DNA from: Rhyzopertha dominica
Lineage: Eukaryota; Arthropoda; Insecta; Coleoptera; Bostrichidae
Assembly (NCBI GenBank): GCA_025024175.1
Contig: QCXZ01000138.1
Span: forward strand, 3,968,002 to 4,032,001
Direction: 5' to 3'
Length of the DNA: 64,000 bases
In this document: one piece after another, positions 36,401-46,271 of the stretch
How positions within the stretch are numbered: the first letter of the stretch is position 1
Layout: each line of letters opens with the position of its first letter
Notes under the pieces: model-generated
What the model was told of the DNA's origin: nothing
Databases searched by the model: none
What the model saw: only the letters and a program-made list of their open reading frames with translations
Translations under genes and position numbers: made by a program

Positions 36401-38452
36401 GTTAGTGACGGATTTTCTACAAAAAAACACGAAATTACTTGTAAACCAAGGCTGCTGCAAAATGATCTCGGATGTATGCATCAAGCACCGGTTTGAAGTG
36501 TTGGAACTTGGATTCGTCCAGGAGGCTGAAAATTGAAACAAGAACGTGGAAAACTGAACCGCTGTAGGCCGTGGAGTTTCCATCTTCTGTAGAAAACAAA
36601 GCGAATAAAGCATCTAATACATCCTGAAGAAACTTCACTAGTTCTTCATCTCTCAGTCTTAACACTCTCTGCAAAGATTCCTGAATTCTATCAGGATGGG
36701 ACTTCCATCTCAGTAGAGCCAACAGGTCAGCTACAAATAAAAATTGGTAAAAGAACGTCACTCTAGGATGAAACTCGCCCATACCATTTTGAGTTAACTT
36801 AGTGGAACATAACAGAGTTTTAACAAAAATTACTTCTTTGTGACTTCTTGAAAATTGTCCAATAATGTCGTGATTGCCTTCGATGTCCTTGCTGTAGGAT
36901 GGAAGAGACAAGTAACCACAGTTTTCAAGTTTTTGAGCATCTTCACACTTATAAATATACAACTCGTGTTGTCCATCCTGTACTGCTGCACCATCTTTAT
37001 CCATAAGTCTTATGAAAGAGAAACCAAAAAGTTTCTTGTCATTCTTCTCTCTTGCTGATGGGTAAAATAAAAACATCATACTGGGATTGGCTAAGTAGTG
37101 AAGAAACTTACTGGAACAGTGTCTGAATTCAAGACGAATATGTGCGCCTGCAAACTTATCTATGGGTAAAGTTAAACGAACGTTTTCAGCCCAGCAGGGA
37201 GAATTGTGGTGATAAATTATCATTGAATTGTATTCGGAACATCCTTCCATACCAGACGCTCCCCACAGACAATTCTACAGAAAAAGTTGTTTCGTTTATA
37301 ATGTTTGTCAATCATGGTCATTCTTACCTTTATAATATTCTTCTCCCCATCAAGCACAGAAATGGTAACTTCTATGTTCTTCCCGGTTGATTTTCCACCC
37401 CTCTCAAACTCACCTTTTTCTAATATAAGATAGAGATCATTTCTAACATCACCTGGCATTATCACATCTGGAAAACCTAGCTTGTTTGTTAAGCTTATAT
37501 TCTTAAAAAGTAAAGGATTGTCTTCCTTGATTTGGTTGAGCTCTCCGTGCAATGTTTTAAGAGAAATTATTATCCCTATTAAACAATTTAAGTTCTATTA
37601 TGAATTACACGAAATAAATCAGAGCTTATACCATAATTTGGCTGGCATGACAGTGCACTGTATTTTCCTGATTGTCTTATGAGAAATTCGTGTAACTGAT
37701 GGAAATCCTTCTCCTCAGCTTGGTAGACCTAAAGAAACTAGTTAAGTACTGTTCAAATTGATCCAAATTTATACCTTTAGAGTAAATTCCTTCTCTTCCG
37801 AGTCACTTCCCCTACTATTGGCCATAAGATCACCCAGATTTTGGATAGCGACTCCATGAGGCCTTCTGTAAACTTGGGTCTGAGGTGGGGCGTTTTTATC
37901 AGTCTTTTTGGAACTCTCCGAATAAAGCATCTTCCCTATTCTCATCACATGCGCCACTATGAACATATCTTTGGAAAAATCTGCATTGCCTAGGTCCTGC
38001 AACGCAACACTACAGATTTTCAAGTTTACGGTTAATTGTATTGAGCTTACTCTAAAAACAGTGCAGTTACTGTGCAGCTTCTCGATATAATTGGAAAAAC
38101 CCTCTTTGGAAATTTTGACTAGGAACCGTTCCGAAATGTATTTTTGCTTTTTGGCATCGTAGAGCGAGAAATAGATTTCAGTGTCTTCGCCGATGTGGTG
38201 GCCGAAATCCCTCATGCAGAAGTAGAGATGGTGTGTTAGGATCTTTGTGGTCTCTTTCTTTTTTATGGTACCTCTACCCTACAAACGAAGTTGGATTTTC
38301 TGTGACGATTTATAGCAGATCAGCAACTTACTGAAACGCCCTGAGAATTTTCAGCACTGGCGCAGTGCACGTGGTATAATTCTACAACTGACATGGATTC
38401 TGGGTCCACCATTTGAGCTCCTTGTCTTGGTACCAAATCTAGACCAAGTTTT
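26949..38452 (-). CDS. DOCK3/4-type Rac/Rap guanine-nucleotide exchange factor (sponge), 5' incomplete
   Basis: Exons, 5' to 3' on the minus strand: 38332-38452, 38051-38278, 37775-37996, 37632-37728, 37328-37575, 37112-37274, 36785-37054, 36439-36730, 36142-36385, 35894-36080, 35590-35843, 35247-35537, 34773-34932, 34484-34718, 33013-33175, 32714-32956, 32466-32660, 32271-32412, 32039-32205, 31601-31954, 30464-30615, 30260-30407, 29691-29875, 29435-29628, 26949-27448. They total one frame of 1817 codons. DOCK proteins activate Rac (DOCK4 also Rap1) with ELMO at membranes to drive actin remodelling. The sequence matches DOCK3/4 (fly sponge) better than DOCK1/2/5 (myoblast city): FERGGKS, FRHCS, RATCG, GNFKQVE and ELIDKLD are present. 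The first ~190 residues, including SH3, were not located. The junction 30464/30407 is the least certain. N bases at 27437 and 32142 fall in exons. Confidence 0.92.
27655..29137. mobile_element. 1.5-kb foldback element in the last spg intron
   Basis: The left arm (about 27655-28219) and right arm (about 28567-29137) are imperfect inverted copies of roughly 565 bp. Both begin at a TATCGC/GCGATA end and share, inverted, TTTAAAATGGTCGAAAA, ACGATAACTTTCGAAAG, TAGTATAACTGCGAGTATTA, TTTTCGGTGCAGCAAA and TGTCTTAGA. The loop of about 350 bp has no coding frame. It lies between the spg exons at 29435 and 27448. Arm sequence overlaps the core of the MITE at 16167-16614. No clear target duplication was seen. 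Confidence 0.85.
30650..31330 (-). repeat. Purine-rich (GA) tract in spg intron
   Basis: Over about 680 bp the plus strand is almost entirely A and G, so the transcribed minus-strand RNA is pyrimidine-rich. It ends just before the spg acceptor at 30616. Long minus-strand open frames here (30678-31319 and 30923-31378), rich in Ser, Leu and Phe, are artefacts of the bias. Irregular (GA)n and (GAAA)n units suggest an old, decayed microsatellite. Confidence 0.8.
31955..32038 (-). other. Non-canonical GC-AG intron in spg
   Basis: The exon ending at 32039 reads AATTAAG and is followed by GCAAGT, not GTAAGT; the acceptor before 31954 is TTTTTTAG. The join gives NEIK-TMWIERT, matching the conserved ENEFK-xxWIERT of DOCK proteins, which fixes both boundaries. 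GC-AG introns are a known minority class, usually with an otherwise strong donor, as here (AAG|GCAAGT). Confidence 0.8.
33176..34483 (-). other. Large spg intron, no recognisable insert
   Basis: About 1.3 kb of AT-rich intron separates the exons ending 34484 and starting 33175. Short frames occur on both strands but none resembles a gene or transposon. Confidence 0.6.
36785..37575 (-). other. spg DHR-1 (C2-like, lipid-binding) exons
   Basis: The three exons 37328-37575, 37112-37274 and 36785-37054 encode the DHR-1 domain, which binds phosphoinositides and recruits DOCK proteins to membranes. Visible blocks are IIMPGD-like VIMPGDVRNDLYLILEKGEF, then KNIEVTISVLDGEKNI, HHNSPCWAENVRLTLPIDKF and HIRLEFRHCS. 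KKLFGFSFIRLMDKDG and DGQHELYIYKC follow. Order and spacing agree with DOCK3/4. The exon join restoring HCS-T-REKNDKK removes a short intron that is otherwise read through as an open frame. Confidence 0.88.
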
Positions 38453-38896
38453 CTGAAACGAATGGAATACTAGAAAGTTGCTTCCTTTACAGAGCCCAAT
38501 TATTTGTAGATAAGCGTTATAACTGTTTAACAGATGGTGAGCATTATGTCAAAGAGAAATAATACTTTATTGTTTATACACGCAATGTTTAAAATATGTT
38601 TTATAGAGAGAGTTTAAGGATTTGAACGTCAACATATGAGGTAATCAAATTTGCCGACAAGTGCGTCTGTGAATGGCGACTGTAGGACAAATAGCAGGTT
38701 TCCATAAAAAAACATTAAAGCAAGAAAGGAATCATTACCATACAATCTCTACATATAGCAGTTAATGCCAGGTGTAGTTTTTGCATTCTCGCGATTGAAC
38801 ACATGGTCAGAAAGCTATATAATCGACAAAGGAATAAAATTCAGCACTTTTAGTGTGTTTTCCAAAAGCGTTATTGTCCACACCTTCTACGTCTGT
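38453..38896. other. Upstream flank or intron of spg, no recognisable exon
   Basis: The exon starting at 38452 has a good acceptor (TTTCAG), so sequence above it is intron and the gene continues upstream. No DOCK SH3 or N-terminal helical exon was recognised between here and the end of the window. My search was by eye for short motifs. Confidence 0.5.
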
Positions 38897-38983
38897 CTGT
38901 CTGATGTCTGTCACACTAATAACTCGAGAATGGCTCGAACAGGCTCGTTGGATAGGTCTTTTCCTAATGATGATCAACATGTA
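38897..38983. repeat. Dispersed repeat, copy 2
   Basis: Shares CTGATGTCTGTCACA, GGCTCGTTGGATAGGT and ATCAACATGTA, in order, with 12599-12682. Confidence 0.6.
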
Positions 38984-39027
38984 TAGTATTTCAAACGAAA
39001 CAAGGTTATGTTGCTCTGGTAGTGAAA

Positions 39028-39206
39028 CGACTAGTTTCGCCCTATTGGGGCTCAACAGGTAGGGGTACAAAGCAAAACTTTTGTGAGCTAGGCGGTCTTT
39101 AACTGATAGACAAGCAAGATGAAATAAATCATCTGCCTTGATCAATCCACTCTAACTCTACGACTAGTTTCGTACTATTGGGGCCCATCAGGTAGGGGTA
39201 CAGAGT
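39028..39206. repeat. Pair of ~45-bp direct repeats
   Basis: 39028-39071 and 39161-39206 both read CGACTAGTTTCG followed by CTATTGGGG and CAGGTAGGGGTACA. The units are separated by about 90 bp. Origin unknown. Confidence 0.65.
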
Positions 39207-41423
39207 AAATTGACCAAAGCAGACAGTCTCCTTTAATCGCAACGTGCGGAGTGGCACTATGGGCCAGCTGTTATGCCTTATACTTATGTTTCACAAAACA
39301 GCACTGTTGAAAAGAAATAAAAATGAGAAAAGAAGAATACATCTCGTCGATACAAGGGAAATGCGCTAAAGTCTCTTTCATACTTGTTTAAAATTGCAAA
39401 GAGTAATAGTTGTTCGTAAAACACAATGTCTGAATTTATATATTTATATACAGTTAAATCTAAAAATTTTATTATATCCCAAAATGAACCCTTTTTAATA
39501 AGTCTTTGTAATTAGCTGAGTGGGAATCATTTCTTACTGAATATGATATTCGCAAAATTGTGCAGAATTACTTAGGTAGATGCAGGTTCAAATTAGATCG
39601 TCTAAAAACAATCCGCCTGAAAAGAGATGTCAGTGATTGTTGGTCGTAGTGTATTCATGTTATGTTTAGCACAAAGTATCAAACGTACTATATAGAGCCG
39701 AAGTAAGTCAAGGAAATGTGGTAAATTCCGATAAGACAAACTAACAGTGACAATATTGGGATCAAAACACTGTAATAGAATAATCGACCACCAGTATCAC
39801 TGACATGATGGCATCCAGTGGTTCTGGAGAAATCTTATCATTTAGCGTTCATAAAGCTCAGCAAAACTTGCCAAAACCTGTTCAAGAATTCTGCAAGTGT
39901 TGTAGTGCAATAATTATTTCTGGAATAAAGGAGGAATTTGTACGAAAGAGCAAAATATGTAATGAAGGTAGAGGCATTAAATGTGACGAGCTCTTCACAG
40001 AAATATTGTATTTTTGTTACAGCTCCTGCACATTTCTTTCAGGATATATCTTCCATAGCTGTAAGCCATCAAAAAGCCACATTCGGCGAATCTCCCTTGC
40101 CGAACTTTCATTATACTTCGCGGTTAGGCAATCTTCTGTCATAATTTATGCAGTTAACATGCAGTCTTTTTAGCCTTGGAAGTAGCCAAGGGTGAACGTC
40201 CTCGCCGTACATTGCGAATCCTCTGCCTTGCAACAGAACGCGACAAGTCGCGCGACGGTGTTGCCAACGAACAGATCCATGATTTCCATTTCGAGTCATT
40301 CACCCACATTCGTGAGTAACGTTGTGTAAATACCAATTAGCCACAAAAAACCATTTTTTTAAGTTTTTAAATCTCTATGGCGCTATTTCTTGAATCAAAA
40401 AAGGAAATAATCAATTATATTGTAAAGTGAGCATCGCCAGGGGTTAGTTTTACTTCAGAAAGGATGATAAGATAGAATAAATCCTAAGGGAAAAGGTCTC
40501 GTGATCGTGTAAGGAACACTCCATTTCCCGTATTTCAAACCAATGTTTAGGAAACAATTCAACTCCATTTTAATAAAAATGTAATTGTTTATTAAAGATT
40601 TAAAAGTTTCGTTTGTTGCTTCACTACAACAAAATACAGTCTTATTAGAAAAGCAAAATAATTAAAAAACAGCATTACATCATAAATCTAGATCTACGAG
40701 ATGACTCTGCACAAGATGCACTTTTCAGTGATTACTGAAATATTATAAATTACAAAATAATAGGAACCAAAAACCATTCGAAAAGGTAAGCGCCAAATAT
40801 AGCAATTTATTCAAGGCTACTTAATAAGTTGTTTCTAACGAATTATGTCACGAATTATAATAAGGTTTAGGAGATCTGCGATAATACATCTACAGTTGAT
40901 GCGACGTTATTAAAAACCACATTTTATTGAGGTACCTAATCATAAGGCACCCAACAAAAAAATATTCTTGGAGTGAGTCATCAGGCTCCTTTCTCTGAAG
41001 CTACCTGCAGGTTGAAGCATGCAGTTGTTGAAGTACGTTCACCTTTTGCAAGCGAAGTAAAACATAATGCCGTACTTCTCGCGCGTAGCAAATTAAATTA
41101 AATTTTGGATACAGTGATCCAGTTCTTTACTTAACACAGTTCAGTTACTTAGAAACCTAATTTTTCTTCATATAAGGAAAATGGTTACTTTAATATTTAC
41201 ACAATGTTGGAGTACTGTTTTATGAAAAAAAAATAGTGAACTAAATAGAATTTTAAGTTCACATAAATTTGCACTAGTGTTGAGAAAATACTCTTTTCCA
41301 ATATCAGAAATATAGAAAGCCCAACGGAATGAAAAAATGTTGTTTATATGACAAAAATTAAGGAACTGCAAAATCACTGACGTATAGTAAGCATTTTCAA
41401 CCTCTAGATGCGCATGAAATAAA
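39207..41423. other. No recognisable gene; one open frame and a CpG-richer patch
   Basis: A 122-codon plus frame (39805-40173) starts with ATG and has a Cys-containing stretch, but no family is recognisable. About 40180-40320 is richer in CpG (GCGACAAGTCGCGCGACG) than its surroundings and could be regulatory. If spg extends upstream, all of this is intronic or 5' to it. Confidence 0.35.
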
Positions 41424-41483
41424 GAAAAAAGCTCACTTCCACCTGCAACCTTTGAAATATTATTAAAACAATTTTTTATATAT
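41424..41483. repeat. Inverted repeat extending outside the 41484 element
   Basis: AAGCTCAC(T/A)TCCACCTGCA and CCTTTGAAAT at 41428-41460 are matched in inverted orientation at 43253-43296, outside the TA that bounds the transposon. The palindrome thus continues some 45-60 bp beyond the element on each side. Confidence 0.65.
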
Positions 41484-43230
41484 ACGGGGTGGCTGCAAAG
41501 TATCGAACCAGCAGGATATTTCAGGTCCTGTTCCACCAATTTTTCTGAAATTGTGCATGGGCCTATGGGTAATTAAAATGCTTTTTCTGGAATTTTTTCA
41601 ACTCCAAGTTAGTTCTCGTTTCCGAGATTTGGGCGCAAGTTTTAAAAATGTATCACACTTGTACACTTTACTGCTAAAAGTGTAAATACAGTAATTGAGT
41701 CCGACGAAGAACACAAGAATGAAAACAATTTTCTTTATCGCTAAAATGGGCCAAAAAGCCAGGTATTACCATTTTCTTTGACGTGATAATTTTCGTCCAG
41801 TTTGATCAATTTATTGCGAATCGGGTACCCTAAAAGTAAAAAAGAAAAACATGATTCGGTGAAAAATGCAGTATTATTTTTTTAGATTTACATTACAGAA
41901 GATGCTCAAAATGTTCCCTATTTACACTTATGGTAGTTTCTAATGTTCTTTGTAGCATATTTGAAGGTAAGTTCCGAATTTCTGCCCTGATTCGCCCTTT
42001 TAAATCTTCTGCATTATGTGGCCGATCAGCATAAATATGTTTTTCGCTCCGCGCCTACCAATCCATCTGTCTGCATTCAAATATCCAAGAAAGTTGAGTG
42101 CAAAATGGGGCGGTGCACCATCCCGCTGAAACTATATCTGTTCAGATGGACGCGCAGCATTTTCACGTTTAGGGAACAGGCGAATAAGATCTGGTATAAT
42201 GTGTTCGCGCAAGAGCTGTAAATAGTTGACCGCATTCAAATTTCCATGGATGAAAAAAGGCCCAATAATGTGCTCACCGATAATACCACACTAGACATTA
42301 ACTTTCTTAGGATGTTGTGTGTGGACTTGCTCTATGTCTATTCACATTTCCATTGAGGCAAGAAGTCGCTTCATTAGAAAACATAATCCAATTTAAAATA
42401 TTTCTATCTTCATCTATTATGTTCATAACAGTTTCGCACAATTCTATCCTACGATCGAAATCATTTTCGTTCAGTTCTTGCAATAAGTGAATTTTGTATG
42501 TATGAAACTTCTATTTTTTCGTAATTTTCTGAACAAATCTTTTGCTAATAGGGTGAGTGAGAGCACGCTGTTGTACGGAACGGTTGGGATTCTCTTGTAC
42601 ATATAAAAGGACATTCAAGCTACTTTCCTCACTCGTAGCAACCTTTGGACGTCCTGGTTTTTGACGATATTTAACACCGTCGGTTTCGTCAAAACGTTGC
42701 AATGTTTTAATAACTGTTGATCTGGCAATTGGTTCAGGATCTTCATGAATTGCATTATAGAGTGCAACCATTTCCGAATAACTTCGCCTTCTATCTCCAT
42801 AACCAATCATCATCAAAATTTCCACGTGATCGTGTTCAGTTAACTGAGGCATTGCGATTGCGAGTAACAAAGTGAATGAACATTATCAGGTCATGAGAAA
42901 ATTGAGACACCTGGAATTTTTATCCCAAAGTTTTTTGCAAGACTCAAGTTTGTTTTCAAACTTTTCGCAACTCAGAAGCAATAAATTGTACAAGAGTAAT
43001 ACATTTTTGAAATTAAGAAAAGATATCCTTTTAAATGATGTGCCTTATGACACCCATTCCAATTAAAAAATGCAACTTGCGCCCATGTTTCGGAAACGGG
43101 AGCGGACACGGAGTTGAAAAAAATTCAGAAAATGCATTTTAATTACCCATAGGCCCATGCACAATTTCAGAAAAATCGGTCGAACAGAACCTGAAATATC
43201 CTGCTGGTTCCGTACTTTGTAGCGACCCTG
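41484..43230 (-). mobile_element. Decayed Tc1/mariner-like element with ~165-bp inverted repeats
   Basis: The ends are C(A/G)GGGT and ACCCTG, flanked by TA (41482-41483 and 43231-43232). The arms, about 41484-41650 and 43070-43230, are inverted copies (for example GAACCAGCAGGATATTTCAG, AATTGTGCATGGGCCTATGG, TGGGCGCAAGTT). Inside, on the minus strand, is a broken transposase. It belongs to the same structural class as the elements at 2274 and 43300, but the end sequences differ, so it is a separate family. Confidence 0.85.
41900..42852 (-). pseudogene. Broken mariner-like transposase
   Basis: The N-terminal part (42511-42852) starts MPQLTEHDHVEILMMIGYGD, a DUF4817-type DNA-binding start, followed by QKPGRPKVATSEES. 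Downstream frames give FSNEAT (first catalytic Asp changed to Asn), VNVxCGIIGEHIIGPFF, and FQRDGAPPHFALNFLGY with the second Asp. After RWIGRRG about 30 residues containing the third catalytic residue are deleted, and the translation resumes at ADRPHNAEDLKGRIRAEI. Stops and frameshifts are frequent. It is non-functional. Confidence 0.8.
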
Positions 43231-43299
43231 TATATAAAAAAACTCTTTTATTATATCTATCATTTCAAAGGCTGCAGGTGGATGTGAGCTTTTTCTGTA

Positions 43300-43625
43300 C
43301 TGGGTGTTCTAAATTAAGTGCGCACCATTGCTAACTTTTTTATTATCATAGATACAAAGTCGGTTAAATTGGCAAAGTAATAGTACTTTTTCTACTGATT
43401 AAGATGATGGAAGTAGAAAAACAATTGAACATAGCATTTCCGAGAAAATAAAAGAAATGTCTTTTATTTTAACGGAACACCCTAAATATTTTCCAATAAA
43501 AAGTTTGCAAATTGTCCATAGAACAAAAATGTTCCTTTACGAAGTAGTTCTAAAATTGAAAATAACCGAATTATTACCATATTTGTCATTTAGACAAGTA
43601 GGCTATGTAATTTCTAAACAAAACG
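43300..43625. repeat. Left long terminal inverted repeat
   Basis: Shares with 44866-45189, inverted, TGGTGCGCACTTAATTTAGA, AACATTTTTGTTCTATGGAC and AGGCTATGTAATTTCT, among others. An inner AGGGTGTTCC-like motif (about 43477-43487) repeats the terminal sequence, suggesting subterminal binding sites. Confidence 0.9.
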
Positions 43626-43684
43626 AAATTTGTTTCTTTATAACGTATTTTATTTTAGCTTAAATAATAATAAAGAAGCTTACA

Positions 43685-44742
43685 TTAGGTGTGCGAAAAC
43701 ATCGCCATTTTCTTCAATACATTTTGGACATTTTTCAGTACTCGCTGAGTAGTAACTCTAAAAATTGTTCTGCCGTCAATGGATCGTATAATGCGTCTAA
43801 TATTGTTTTTCAGTTCTATCAGGTTCGCATATCTCGTCTTGTAGACTTCATCTTTGACATAACCCCAAAAGTAAAAATCTAATGGAGTTATGTCAGGAGA
43901 TCTTGGGGGCCAAGGTATAGGACCATCTGTTCCTATCCACCTATCTTCAAAACATCTCTCTAACAGCGCTCTTACTTCCTGAAGGCTATGGGGAGGGGCT
44001 CCATCTTGTTGGAAATATATTTGGGTCCGAGTCTCTAAGTTGATATCATCCAAATAATTTTCGAATAATTCTGAAAGCATGTCGACGTATCTCCTTCCAG
44101 TCAATGTGCCTTCATAAAAAATTGGCCCAATTACTTGTCTGCCCATCAGCCAACACCAAACATTAACACTAAAATGTCCTTGTGGGTTTCTGGGATGAGG
44201 AATAAATAAATTTTCACTAGACCAATAATGCATGTTTTTTCGATTAAACATACCCCGATTCGAAAAATTTGCTTCGTCAGTCCAAAGAACATTCTTTAAA
44301 ATATTGGGATTATGCATCCACATATCTACCAACCACTGACAAAAAATTAGTCTTCTTGCAGTGTCGCCAGGTAATAAAGTTTGCACTGGTCGGTACATAT
44401 AAGGTACAAACTTATATTTTCTTAAAATCCTCCAAATTGTGCACAAACTGTAGCCACTATCCCTTACCAAAACTCTAGTGAATCATTTTTATTTGCGTCA
44501 AAATATGCCAACACATTTATTTCTACTTGTTCATCTAAAATAAACTGTTTTGTAGTTCTAGATTTTTCAAAAATTCGTTCATTGCTTCTAAACTTTCTGT
44601 AGAGCTTCAAAAAATACCTTCTATCTGGTTGATCACGATCAGGGTACATTTGACCATATTGCTCAAGTGCTCGGGCACTATTTTTACGGCAAACAAGATA
44701 CACTTCTAACATATCGCATTTTTCTAAATGAGTAAACGCCAT
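43685..44742 (-). pseudogene. Mariner-like transposase, DD41D spacing, single frameshift
   Basis: The N-terminal half (44464-44742) starts MAFTHLEKCDMLEVYLVCRK and has QYGQMYPDRDQPDRRYF, a DUF4817-type DNA-binding region. The C-terminal half (43685-44470) starts with a helix-turn-helix end (YSLCTIWRILRK) and holds the full catalytic triad: WTDEANF, FQQDGAPPH and SPDITPLDFYFWG. There are 41 residues between the second and third Asp, so DD41D spacing. The halves are in different frames, meeting at about 44464-44470 where one base appears to be missing. The combined length, about 350 residues, is normal. Apart from that single break the gene looks intact. An assembly error could also explain it. 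Confidence 0.85.
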
Positions 44743-44865
44743 TTCCTACTAACTAATTAACTAACTTCTTAACTAACTAGCTCCAAAAACACGTCTAATA
44801 CGAAAAATTACACCAAGTGATTGATTCTGACACAATAACAATTCTCTGATAGATCGCATAAAGCT

Positions 44866-45189
44866 TTTGTTTAAGAAATTACATAGCCTACTTGTCTAAA
44901 TGACAAATACGGTAATAATTCGGTTATTTTCAATTTTAGGACTACATCGTAAAGGAACATTTTTGTTCTATGGACAATTTGCAAACTTTTTATTGAAAAA
45001 TATATAGGGTGTTCCATTAAAATAAAAGACATTTCTTTTATTTTCTCGGAAATGCTATGTTCAATTGTTTTTCTGCTTCCACCATCTTAATCAGTAGAAA
45101 AAGTACTATTACTTTGCCAATTTAACCGACTTTGTATCTATGATAATAAAAAAGTTAGCAATGGTGCGCACTTAATTTAGAACACCCGG
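44866..45189. repeat. Right long terminal inverted repeat
   Basis: Inverted partner of 43300-43625. It also has an internal GGGTGTTCCATT (about 45007) that echoes the terminal GGGTGTTCTAAA. Confidence 0.9.
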
Positions 45190-45399
45190 TATATAAGTCG
45201 CAAATGCGGAATAGCTACTTTTGGGTAAAATTTACCATTATCATACCATAGTAACCATGAATGTTGTTGAGTACCTACGGTTCCCCAAATTATCTCTGAC
45301 ATTTTAAATAAATTTGCGCCAATTTTATATACAACTGAAAGGCTGCTAAGCAGTAATCTGTTGCCCACTGATTGCCGTATCAGTTTCATATTATCTCCC

Positions 45400-45870
45400 C
45401 CAAAATTAACCATTCCAAACAAACTTCCGGCCCTCACCAGATCCAAGGCAGACTCGATTAAGCGGGCAACACCGTCAGCGTCTCCGGTGATTTCGACGGG
45501 CGGTCAACCTCCGAACCCGGATCACGGGCAACGGCTGGGGAGAGAGAGAACGGAAGCGAGTTTTGCGTAACAAATGAAAAACAGAAGTTGCGTGATGTGT
45601 GCCTACTAGATTACGCGGCGCTACCTTTGCCCGGGGGCGGTGCGTCTCGAGCTGGTTTACAGTTTTCGGTTTCCACGTGAGGAAGACGACGGTTCCTCAA
45701 CGGGGATGGCTAATGCATGTGCGGCCCGACAGGTTGATCTTTTGCGCCCAGACTGTACATGTACATACCTGTGTGCGTGTGAATGCAGGGACCGGTCGTT
45801 GCGGTTTAGATTTTTGAGACGCGGCGGCGGTATCGTTTTACGAGGGACGTACAGTACTAAATTGTCCCTA
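45400..45870. promoter_or_regulatory. CpG-rich segment, possible promoter or first exon
   Basis: About 470 bp of unusually G+C- and CpG-rich sequence lie in an AT-rich region. On the minus strand a strong acceptor-like tract (CTCTCTCTCCCCAG, ending near 45531) is followed about 85 bp later by a donor-like GATCTG|GTGAGG (near 45438), so a small minus-strand exon is possible. No known protein is evident in any frame. It could be the promoter or 5' exon of a gene on either strand, including spg, but this is unproven. Confidence 0.3.
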
Positions 45871-46263
45871 TAGGTATCTATAGCACATAAAACATGGCTG
45901 TTTCTCTATGCAGTCAGCCCGCACTTAAAGACAATATCGCACTTAGGTTAGGTATAGCATAAAGATAACTTTTTCCAAGAAATTCGGGTCCTTGTCACGA
46001 AAATTGTTGAACTGCCGTCATACCTATATGTAATGCCATCGACGCTCTCAAAATCTGGTTTCCTGTGTACCTATTCATTTAGCTTTGGCAATCAGTATCA
46101 CTAGGTGCTAAGTCAGATGAATACCAGTTTTGGCATTTCGTTTGAAATTTAATGTATTTTAGATATCGTATTCCAACGCCCATTACGTTAGGGACAATAA
46201 ACGTATGGTGTACATACCTCGTATACTTGCCAAAGAAGGGTTTCATTATTGTTTGTGTAAATA
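45871..46263. other. Intergenic, no recognisable gene
   Basis: Nothing identifiable between the CpG-rich segment and the next transposon. Confidence 0.5.
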
Positions 46264-46271
46264 TGCATGGA

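Larger units (their letters stand above)
43300..45189 (-). mobile_element. Near-complete Tc1/mariner-like element with ~325-bp terminal inverted repeats
   Basis: A 1890-bp element begins CTGGGTGTTCTAAATT and ends AATTTAGAACACCCGG, with TA on each side (43298-43299 and 45190-45191). The arms, 43300-43625 and 44866-45189, are inverted copies over their whole length with few differences, which is very long for this superfamily. Arm similarity is high and the transposase has only one apparent break, so insertion is relatively recent compared with the neighbours. It lies 67 bp from the element at 41484-43230. Confidence 0.9.

Noticed and set aside
45177..45446. 89-codon minus-strand frame near the CpG-rich segment as a protein-coding exon
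   Set aside because: It runs across the end of the mariner element and matches no family; splice-like signals alone do not establish coding.
38453..46000. DOCK SH3 exon (WYRG-type motif) upstream of spg
   Set aside because: No minus-strand sequence with the motif was found by eye; a profile search would be needed to exclude it.
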